A stretch of 64,000 nucleotides of DNA, taken from assembly GCF_017562075.2 (NCBI RefSeq), contig NC_054085.1, positions 11,316,259-11,380,258 on the forward strand, read 5' to 3'. Position numbers and translations under genes: made by a program. The stretch comes from Anopheles merus. Taxonomy: Eukaryota; Arthropoda; Insecta; Diptera; Culicidae. Below the pieces are notes generated by a model. The model was given only the letters and a program-made list of their open reading frames with translations. It was not told the DNA's origin and did no database searches. Of the stretch, positions 56,001-64,000 are shown in pieces; position 1 is the stretch's first letter, and each line of letters opens with the position of its first letter.

Positions 56001-59000
56001 ATTCCCTATCCCTTGTAAAAGCATTCCCAGTGTCCTTCCTTTGCCGGTTGTTATTAATTTTGAGGCTCTTCTAGCATTGAAGTATTAGTTTACTTATATT
56101 TCTATAGTTCTCCATTTTGGCCATATGTTTCTTTATGTTTCATTATCATGGAATCATTTCTTTTCTACTACTGAAAAAAAAACACAGTCGTTAATCAGTA
56201 CTACGAGGCGGAGGTGGTGTCTGAGTACGTCATCAAAGGTAACACGGCGGTGCTCAAGTGCAACATTCCCAGTTTCGTGACCGATTTCGTGAAGGTAGAA
56301 TCGTGGATCGGCAGCGACGGTAGTCTTTACAATGCATCGAGCTTCGATACTGGTACATCCCAAGGGTCTTCCTCTTAGGGCTAGTTTTACAGGGGTCGTC
56401 TGCTGTTCCCATTGGTCCCAAACTCCCATCCCCCAATCAAAATAGTTTCGTTACAACTTATTGTTTCAATGTAGCAATCTCTTTAAACACGGAAGCTTCC
56501 TTTTGCGTTACGTTTAACATGACACACGCCACGCGCTACTGGTTCGCGTGCACCTCCAACGTCTTCACCTTTCACAGTCATTAATCAACACTACGGTGCG
56601 GACATACTGATGGAGTACGTGATTCGGGGCAACAGTGCAATCCTGAAGTGTTCCATCCCGTCGTTCGTGTCCGATTTCGTGCGCGTTGAGGCGTGGATAG
56701 ACGAGGAGAATAATGAGCTTGTTCACTCGGAAAACTATGGTTAGCAGCGTTTGCAGCGTCTTGGGGCAAAACGAAACAATCTCCCGCAAAATCATTCTCC
56801 CATCCCGCAATTCCTTCACCACCTGTCGATTGATTTTCAACATTTAAATCTCAGTTACAAAAGTTTCTTATTTTATCTTTTTGCTTTAATTTCTAAACGT
56901 CCTAAATCTCCATTTTTCGGTTATAAATACCTCCGTTACGTTGTGTATGTCAGTCATCAATCAGCACTACCAGCCCGAAATACTGACCGAGTACGTCATC
57001 CGGGGCAACTCGGCCATTCTCAAATGCTCCATACCGTCGTTTGTGTCCGACTTTGTGCGCGTCGAGTCTTGGATCGACGAGGAAGGCAACGAGCTTGTCC
57101 AGTCGGAAAGCTACGGTACCTACTGCTAGGATCCGACGTTGTCATTCGCTGCCCAACATTTCCCAGTCCTCCCCATAACCTCCCAGAATCAAATCCCGCA
57201 GATGCACCAATCCTTATCGTTTGTCGCTTTATGAAGGTCAGCACCCTTTGGTGGAAGTGTGTGTGTGTGCGTTTTTTTTTTTAGAATTATGGTTTGCCAT
57301 TTTGTTGTCGTTTTTGCTCATAACTATGTTGTCATCTTCATCCTCCAGTCGTTAATCAGTACTATCAAACCGGCTCGGAAGACGAGTACATCATCCGGGG
57401 CAATTCGGCCATCCTGAAGTGTAAAATTCCTTCCTTCATTGCGGACTTTGTGTTCGTCGAGACGTGGCTCGATAGTGACGGGAACGAGTACCACTATCAG
57501 GGTACCGACGATAGCAATGGTGATTGCCGGGGGAGAGGGATAGGATTAGCAAGTGTTTCGAGATTCCTTCCTTCCCATTAACATCTTCCCAAATCTCTGT
57601 ACTTCTCCCACGTTCGTTGGCTTTTCTTTTGGTTTAAAATTTACATTTGTTTCACTTAATTAGATGCAATTTTGAGCTAACAGTTTCGTTCCTTACTTTG
57701 TCCTCTCCGGTCCTCTGTTGCAGTTGTGAATCAGTTCTATCAGACGGACGGTGAAACCGACTATGCCATCCGGGGCAATTCCGCCATCCTGAAGTGCAAA
57801 GTGCCATCGTTCATTGCCGATTTCGTGCACGTTGAGGCTTGGATCGATAACGATGGCATCGAGTATCATAGCGGAGAGCATGATTACGGTTGTTTGTTTA
57901 CGCTTGTTAGGTTTTAAGAAGCGAGGGAGAAGTTTGATCTTGGAAAGAGTCCCTGTTCCCTGTATCCTTTAATCCTTCCTTTTTGTTTTCTATCCTTTCT
58001 TCGATTATTTTGAAATAAAGTAGTCAATTTTGCACAGTTAGTTTCTATTTTAGGTCTCTTATCATTGCGTGATGTCCTTTCTTAAAAAAAATCATATTAA
58101 TAAATAAAATCCATACTCTATGAGTTTAAAATGGTTCCAAGTTGTCGCGTAGATTTCAAGGTCCTCTCACTGTTGCTCTTCGCATATTTCACATCTCATC
58201 TCCAGTTGTCAATCAGTACTACGTGACTGAGGCCGAGAACGAGTACATCATACGGGGCAATTCGGCAATTCTGAAGTGTAAAATTCCTTCCTTCATTGCG
58301 GACTTTGTGTCGATCGATGCCTGGATCGACGATTCGGGCGAGGAGTACAACCAAGCGACCAATAGCGAACAATTGGGTTAGCTAAAATCAAGGAGCCAAT
58401 TCTTCAATGTTACTTTCAAGCCTGAAATTCCTAAATATCCCAAAGTTCCTCATCTTCCCGTGCTATGAATCTTCATGATACAAATGTCTTTTTTTGTTAC
58501 AGAAAATCGTATTTTCTTTTTCCTTGATTTTGAAAATATGTTGTCCAATGCAAGGTTTTTCACTTGTTTTTGGTTGTTTCTCTTCTCCTATTGGGGCCCT
58601 TTATTCCACCACACTGTAGTGGTAATTCAAAGCTACGAAGCGGAAGCGGATAACGAGTACGTCATTCGGGGCAACTCGGCCATTATGAAGTGCGAGATAC
58701 CGTCGTTCGTGTCCGACTTTGTCGCCGTCGATCTCTGGTCCGATTCCGATGGGAACGAATACTATCCGGGCGCAGAGCCAAGTGGAAATGGTAGGCGTGG
58801 AAATAGTACACCCCGTGGTCATGTTCGCTTGCGTCTTCGTCCCAGCTCCGTCTCCTGATTGTCTGATTTTCCCTGCATATCCTCGTTAGCTTTAAATCTC
58901 TAAAGAAAATACATTTGGTTTAAATTTTTGTTGGATTTATTTATGAATTTTGTTTGTCAGTAATAGTTCATCTCATACCCTCCTCTCATACGTTCGTTTG

Positions 59001-62000
59001 TTCAGTTGTACATCAGCACTATCAGATCCGGGTGAACGATGAGTTCGTGCTGAACGGCAATGCGGCCATCCTAAAGTGTCTGGTACCGTCCTTTCTGCAG
59101 GATTTCATTACCATCGAGTCCTGGGACATTGACGATCAGACTGTAATGATCGATGCGGATGAATCGACGAACGGTTGGTTTGCTTTGGCACCGTGGTTCA
59201 TAGAGCGTTCGACTGATAATTCCTCTCCATCCTATTCCCCCCACATTCTCGACAAAGTCCCCCAGTAACATTTTTATGAAACCGATTGCTATAATTGCAA
59301 ATTACAATCTGTTCCTTCGATTTAACCAACGTTCAGTTAATGTAGGTTTGGCAGAATAAGATTATCATTGATTTCGTTAGCCTCAATGTTGCGTTCCGTG
59401 CCTTTGACGGGGTTTAAATGTATGTTCTTGATCCTGCAGTGGTCCACCAGTACTACCAGACGCGACTGACGGATGAGTTTGTGCTGAACGGCAACGCTGC
59501 CATCCTGAAGTGTTTGATCCCGTCCTACATTTCCGACTTTGTGTTCGTGGACGCCTGGTTGACGGACGAGGGTGAAGAGTATCTTCCCGTCACGGATGGT
59601 GGTTTTGGTAATTTCGAGCCCCAGGATCGTTGCTATCTTCCTCCAGCGATTCCCCCTTATATGTCCCTGATGCTTTCCCTTCATCGTCTTTAGTATTTGC
59701 GTTTGGAGGACTTTGAACATTATGTGAGGTCATGAAAATTTGGATTTTTGGTTTTGCTTTCAAATTAGAAGCAGGTTAGAAGAAGCGTCTTTATTTATCT
59801 CATATTGCTTGTTTTTGTATTTCTGGTTATTTGTTTCTTGTGTTCAGTGATCCATCAGTTCTACAATACTCGCGTGATCGATGAGTACGTGCTGAATGGT
59901 AATGCAGGCATCCTGAAGTGTCTGATACCGTCGTTCGTGTCGGACTTTATTAGCGTTACCGGCTGGTTGGCCGACGATGGAACGGAGATTGAAATGGATG
60001 ATTCGACCGGTACGAGGGATAGGAAAAGGAATATTTTTACAATATTTTAAGAGTAGAGTAACTTGCTTGTGATACAAAATCCTTCCTCTCAAAATGTCCC
60101 CCCTATTTTCTCGGTTCTGCATTGGTTTAGAGTTATTCTGATATTAGATAATCGTCTCAAATATTCTATTGTTTTTGTCTTCTTCTTTGTTCTTTGGATT
60201 AATGATCTTAGGAAGTTTTCTAGATCGTGCGTAGTATTATGTATATGATGATGATGTTTTTCATCGATTATATATATGCTGTTTTGGATTAAATTATTTC
60301 ACACTACTCCTAGTCAAAGTTAGTTGATGGTGTGTTGTCAAGATTAGATTTGAACTCGTGATCTTTGGTGTGTCAGGCCGATGGCATTGCCACGGCACCA
60401 TGAGAGCGTTGCTACAAATCAGCGCTTAATGTGATATAGGTTCTGTTTAACATCATGTTTCATTGTTGATTGATTTCATCAAATATTCTTATGACATTTG
60501 TTTGTTCATGATTCATGACTGATCTTCTTCGATTTCATTCGTCTTTCCCCTGCTCTACAGTTGTGAATCAATACTATGAGGCCCAGGTGTACGATGTGTT
60601 TGTAATCCGCGGCAATACGGCCCTGTTCAAGTGCCAAATACCGTCGTTTGTGGCCGATCATGTCGAGATCATTGAGTGGACCGCAACCGATGGCACTAGT
60701 TTCAAGAAAGATGAAACGTTTGGTAATTTTTTTTAAATGAATAATTGCCTTTTTCTTAGTTGCTGTTGCGTATTTTCCCTCCATCCAGTTCGCGTTTGTC
60801 TGGCGTTTTTGATGTTCTGTTTTAATTTTTGTTCGGTTTAATAATGGTGTCATGATTATCTTACGAGTAAAGTCAATTTGTTGTCATGTTGTTGTTGAGA
60901 TGTTGTTCATCACACTTTCTTAAAATGGCGTGCTCAGGATGCTTTTAATTTAGTTTTAGCTTAATTTTTTTTGTTGATTTACTTTTGCTTTGTTTGAATT
61001 ATTTTGATGATTGGCACTGTTTTTGTTTTATTTTCATCCCAGTTCCTCTTTCCTTCTCCAACTCTCCATGGGTCTCACGGCCTACCATTTCCCTGCGATC
61101 CTCCTTCCCGGTAGTTTGTAAGATAGTTCGTAAGCGTTGTCGATCGATTTGAAATTCATTCAATTTAGCACTCGTTCTCCGCGTTCCAAGCAAACACTTG
61201 CGAATGAGAAGAAAACGAAAATAACGTAAACAAACCTACAGCGCTTGCACAAAAAAGAAAAACACCAAACAGATGGTTTTGATCTTTTATTTTTATTTTT
61301 TTTTGTGATTCACTTTTTAGCTTCCATCGTTGATTGCGGTTACGGCAGGTGTTTGTAATGAAAATTAAAACTCCAAAAAAGCTTCATACATACACACCCG
61401 TATGTTTTTGTGTGTCTTAATTCGTAATGCTACAGTTTTGCTTCCCGCTTTACCACCATATTCGTCATCGTCGTCGTCGTTGTCGTGTGGCAGGATAATA
61501 TTGTGAAGAAAGCTTCGTGCCTTGCCGCTCGTAAGATCGAAGGTGATCTTGAATGCGTATGGGGTCTGTCCGTTCGTGCTGGGTGATCAACAAGAGAGAG
61601 AAAAAAAACGCGATCTTCCCACTGCCGGCCTCGTTTATTCAATCTATCCAATCGTGGCAGCTGTGGTGGCGATGGTTGATGTAAACATATATCCTCTACC
61701 CACCAACGGCACCAAACAACGGTTCAAGAAAGCGGTCCAGTTGGTGGAGTTGCAGTGAGACAAATTGAAAATAGAAAGAAGAAGAAAGCGCGACTATTTT
61801 CTTCAAACCATTTGGGTGTTTGCTGTGCATGGTGCATGGAGTGGCAGAACTACTTTGCCAAAATGCCATCCAACTTCGCGAAACAACTTGATTTTCAGTC
61901 CCGCCCGAAATGCTCTCGTTAGAAAGCATTGGTTGGACAAACATTTGGTCCACACATGTGTGTGTGGGTCGTGGTGCTTGTTTGTGAATTGAAGCTGACT

Positions 62001-64000
62001 CACTGTATGTCACCGCGTTTAGCATGCGTGCCCGAGGGAAACAAGAGGGTGCAGCGAAAGATGAGAATGAAATGATTATTTTTTGTTGTTTTGCGTTCGT
62101 CTTTTTTTTTTTTTGCTGCCAATCATCACGACGCCAAACGAGCGTGTACGTTTCTGGCAAAAATGCGCGTACGGTTGCGTTTATAATTTATGGACATTTG
62201 TGTGTGTGTAGTAGCCCGGCGCTAGGGTGTGCGTTTGCTGTGTGTCGTAGCCGAAGCGTAGCTTAATTTTTTACGATCCTTGCCTTTGCAAAAGACCGTT
62301 AGAGTCGGTTGCAATTTGTAACCGTCGGGCGGTTTGAATATTCGCGTTTGTTCATGCGTCGGTTGGGTTTGATTTTGTTTCCTTTTTTCGTCATTTTGAA
62401 TCATTGGTTTGAAGGATGTAAATGAGAAGAATAATGCGTTGTGTTGGATTTTTTTTAAATTTCGAGATATTGCACCGTTTGCTTGAAGGATTATAAAAAG
62501 AAGCTTTTTTAAATCATTTTAAATAATAGATATTAATGAAACTGAATTTAACTGAGAAATGAATAGAAATGCATTAATGTTTCCTTTAAAATATAAACAA
62601 GATGACTATGTACTGTTTTTCAGAAGGATTTTTGACAGTTTATGTTATTTTATTGAATATTTTAAAATTACAAATTACAAATTACAAGTTACAAATTAAA
62701 TAAATAAGTTTAAATCTGACGAACATTCTTGCAAAACCCGTGTAAGATCAGATTGCTTTAAAAAAATAGCGATAGTAGTCTTTTAAATCCTTTAAACAAC
62801 CGATAATTAAATTATTTAAATTATTATTTAAAAAAATAAATATTTAAATCTAGTCAAAATATAAAAAAACTTAAAAAAAATATTAATAATGTTAATGCAT
62901 ATAGTAAATATATATTTAATTTGCTTTTTCGTTAATTTTACTTCTGTAAAATCATACATGAATTTCTTTTTCCAATTAAATTAATTAAAATTGTTTTTTT
63001 TTTCATTTCATTTAATCTTTTTGCCTCCTGCAATAAATGTGGGAAGAGCCCTTTGCAACATATTTTCTACTCTACCACCGCTACACGCACAATACGCACC
63101 CTGTTTTTTGTTGTACCAATCGCAACTCCATTCATGACAACCCCATAGTGGTGTGTCCTAGTTTTTTTTTTCGCTGACTCGAAAAGGGCGAGCAAAAGCG
63201 GCAATCCACGTTTGCTAGTGAGGGAAGTCCTTGGGAAACGGTTTTCGCGCCCAAAAACCTTTGCCCGCGAACTGCGCATGTGCCCGGGGCCACGATGTGT
63301 TGTTGCTATAGCAGCACAGAAGGAATCGATTTCGGGAGAAGGCACACACTATTTCTGCTCTGTTTTGCTGTCGGCTGGGAGTGGAGGAAAAGGAACGCAA
63401 GGATGGGGTGTTGTCACTAGGGCACTCACCACGCTTTTTTTTTGCATCGCGTTGCCATGGTGCTGCTGTTGGAGCACTCACACGGACGGTGCAAAGCAAA
63501 ACACACGTTGGCTTCGGTGCAGCGCGCAACAGGTTGTGAATGGGCTGTGTGTGCCCACTAGTATTTAGTGTGAACGCTCACTAACACCCGTGTTGAATGG
63601 GAGACCGTGGCACGTGGGAAGGTGGAAAGTCCTGGACAGCCGTATGGTTGGTGTTATGCGTTGGTTGGTGTGAATCGCACACTATCGGACAGTTCGGGTT
63701 CGGCACATGCTCAGCAATCGGTCTGAAGGTTGACGTTCGTTAGGGGCCAAAAAGAGACGAACAGGACGGGGTTTGCACTGGGGTCGGTTACGGTTACGCC
63801 ACGCTTTCTCGTAAAAAGCACGTGCTTTTTGGTGGGCGCCTGGCCACGCGGATTTTCCTGCCATACCGGCGTCGTTACAACCGGCCACTGCTTGGTTCAA
63901 TGAACCGTGGGGTTTGTAGCAGTGAACGCGTTTGGTATTTTGTCGGTGTGTGTGTGTAAGTGTGGGTGGGGGATGAGGGGTAAACTAAAAAGAAATAAAT
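52914..64000 (+). CDS. Dscam: Dscam (hypervariable Down syndrome cell adhesion molecule), 5' part
   Basis: Contains the signal-peptide exon (52914-53001), the first-Ig exon (53274-53603) and a cluster of 14 homologous exon-4 cassettes (54898-60722). Each cassette starts in phase 1 and keeps the frame. Each encodes the N-terminal half of Ig2 with a conserved core, ..GN.A..KC.IPSF..D.V...W. One cassette is chosen per mRNA, as known for arthropod Dscam. The product is a single-pass neuronal and haemocyte surface receptor with homophilic binding. The gene is cut by the window end, and the following constitutive exon was not seen. Fourteen exon-4 variants is the number reported for Anopheles gambiae. 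Confidence 0.95.
53274..53603 (+). CDS. Dscam: Dscam Ig1 exon (constitutive)
   Basis: 110 codons with the Ig1 pattern: GPVFLKEPTNRIDFSN, CSATGNPPPEMIW, then YACMAKNQFGSV, giving the two Ig cysteines. Acceptor ...ACAACAG, donor CCG|GTAAGT. It is in phase with every exon-4 cassette downstream. Confidence 0.95.
53604..54897 (+). other. Dscam: Dscam intron before the exon-4 cluster
   Basis: 1.3 kb, purine-rich on the plus strand between about 53690 and 54470, with a CCACACCACA repeat near 54630-54665. No exon seen. Any RNA structure guiding exon-4 choice could lie here, but none is demonstrated. Confidence 0.5.
54898..55068 (+). CDS. Dscam: Dscam exon 4.1
   Basis: 57 codons, VVSQYYEVDV... with LGNSAIFKC and IPSFVADFVDVVSW. 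Donor GTTAGG, a weak match. The Leu before GNSA replaces the usual Arg. Confidence 0.9.
55409..55573 (+). CDS. Dscam: Dscam exon 4.2
   Basis: 55 codons, VIAQYYDVDVNKEY..., with RGNAVLMKC and IPSYVADFVKIVSW. Donor GTTTGT. The N-terminal half resembles 4.1, its neighbour. Confidence 0.9.
55769..55957 (+). CDS. Dscam: Dscam exon 4.3 (longest variant)
   Basis: 63 codons, VVQQYYDSEV..., with RGNSAILKC and IPSFVADFVAVVSW. Donor GTTCGT. The tail (...NRTVQSAELEVG) is 6-9 codons longer than in the other variants; no earlier in-phase GT suits better. Confidence 0.8.
56188..56352 (+). CDS. Dscam: Dscam exon 4.4
   Basis: 55 codons, VVNQYYEAEV..., with KGNTAVLKC and IPSFVTDFVKVESW. Donor GTACAT. Confidence 0.9.
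56578..56739 (+). CDS. Dscam: Dscam exon 4.5
   Basis: 54 codons, VINQHYGADI..., with RGNSAILKC and IPSFVSDFVRVEAW. Donor GTTAGC. Close twin of 4.6: eight residue differences by eye. Confidence 0.92.
56954..57115 (+). CDS. Dscam: Dscam exon 4.6
   Basis: 54 codons, VINQHYQPEI..., with RGNSAILKC and IPSFVSDFVRVESW. Donor GTACCT. Twin of 4.5, probably a recent tandem duplicate. Confidence 0.92.
57349..57519 (+). CDS. Dscam: Dscam exon 4.7
   Basis: 57 codons, VVNQYYQTGS..., with RGNSAILKC and IPSFIADFVFVETW. Donor GTGATT. An in-phase GTACCG at 57502 is an alternative donor that would shorten it by 18 nt. Confidence 0.85.
57724..57888 (+). CDS. Dscam: Dscam exon 4.8
   Basis: 55 codons, VVNQFYQTDG..., with RGNSAILKC and VPSFIADFVHVEAW. 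Donor GTTGTT. Confidence 0.9.
58206..58376 (+). CDS. Dscam: Dscam exon 4.9
   Basis: 57 codons, VVNQYYVTEA..., with RGNSAILKC and IPSFIADFVSIDAW. Donor GTTAGC. Similar to 4.7 in its core. Confidence 0.9.
58620..58790 (+). CDS. Dscam: Dscam exon 4.10
   Basis: 57 codons, VVIQSYEAEA..., with RGNSAIMKC and IPSFVSDFVAVDLW. Donor GTAGGC; acceptor ACTGTAG. Ser replaces the usual first aromatic of the QYY/QHY motif. Confidence 0.9.
59006..59173 (+). CDS. Dscam: Dscam exon 4.11
   Basis: 56 codons, VVHQHYQIRV..., with LNGNAAILKC and VPSFLQDFITIESW. Donor GTTGGT. First of three variants that share the LNGNA version of the core. Confidence 0.9.
59440..59607 (+). CDS. Dscam: Dscam exon 4.12
   Basis: 56 codons, VVHQYYQTRL..., with LNGNAAILKC and IPSYISDFVFVDAW. 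Donor GTAATT. Confidence 0.9.
59848..60009 (+). CDS. Dscam: Dscam exon 4.13
   Basis: 54 codons, VIHQFYNTRV..., with LNGNAGILKC and IPSFVSDFISVTGW. Donor GTACGA. Confidence 0.9.
60337..60410 (-). mobile_element. tRNA-like SINE head in a Dscam intron
   Basis: On the minus strand an A-box-like TGGTGCCGTGGCAATG (about 60385-60400) is followed at tRNA-like spacing by a B-box-like GAGTTCAAATCT (60346-60357). It looks like the promoter head of a tRNA-derived SINE rather than a working tRNA, because no cloverleaf closes. A diverged tRNA relic is the alternative. Confidence 0.45.
60561..60722 (+). CDS. Dscam: Dscam exon 4.14 (last of the cluster)
   Basis: 54 codons, VVNQYYEAQV..., with RGNTALFKC and IPSFVADHVEIIEW. 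Donor GTAATT. His replaces the usual Phe of DFV. Confidence 0.9.
60723..64000 (+). other. Dscam: Dscam intron after exon 4.14
   Basis: 3.3 kb to the window end. The region 62450-63010 is extremely AT-rich; 63180-63950 is GC-richer. I searched by eye for the conserved constitutive Ig2 second-half exon and did not find it, so it probably lies beyond the window. Nothing else recognised. Confidence 0.5.

Noticed and set aside
60337..60410. A working tRNA gene
   Set aside because: A- and B-box-like motifs are present, but no acceptor stem or anticodon arm can be paired convincingly.
60723..64000. Dscam constitutive exon 5
   Set aside because: No frame with the expected Ig2 second-half pattern was found, so it is not annotated here.

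Overview
This is genomic DNA from a mosquito, most likely genus Anopheles. The reasons are: a Dscam locus whose exon-4 cluster has 14 alternatives (the number reported for Anopheles gambiae), a dipteran-type Costal-2 kinesin, tRNA-derived SINEs that resemble the Anopheles SINE200 family, and intron-rich genes with GT-AG splice sites. There are no bacterial operons, CRISPR arrays or recognisable tRNA/rRNA genes. Family names are from recall of protein and repeat families; nothing was searched.

Layout. 1-2340: no gene recognised. 2340-17404: a monocarboxylate transporter gene (SLC16/MFS type, + strand). I assembled it from 11 coding exons, and all splice phases agree (874 codons). Its introns carry a CAG repeat, two SINE200-like copies, a MITE with TA-type ends and a Tc1-like non-autonomous element. 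17482-25214: a 5'-truncated non-LTR retrotransposon, interrupted at 20148-24545 by a non-autonomous BEL/Pao-type LTR element on the minus strand. The 3' LTR of that element contains a sense-readable, nearly full-length copy of ribosomal protein RpL13A mRNA. 26229-41620: a 15.4-kb array of a 21-bp satellite with a 100-N gap and a large inverted arm. 41740-42395: a foldback-like block of 10-bp repeats. 42606-44610: a second non-LTR fragment (minus strand) and two copies of an unnamed ~0.5-kb repeat.

44892-46609: a ZAD/C2H2 zinc-finger gene (+, five exons, nine fingers). 47120-50452: an intronless Costal-2 (cos) gene on the minus strand, convergent with the zinc-finger gene. 50453-52913: the intergenic region between the divergent cos and Dscam genes, with a clean 417-bp MITE. 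52914-64000: the 5' part of Dscam (+): signal-peptide exon, first Ig exon and 14 mutually exclusive exon-4 variants. The next constitutive exon was not found and probably lies beyond the window.

The host genes are unrelated in function: a membrane transporter, a Hedgehog-pathway kinesin, a DNA-binding protein and an immune/neuronal Ig receptor. The most unusual signals are the RpL13A capture inside one LTR (antisense to its element, replacing 31 bp of LTR), the satellite with its inverted arm beside the assembly gap, and the uniformly weak 5' splice sites of all 14 Dscam exon-4 variants beside strong ones on the constitutive exons.
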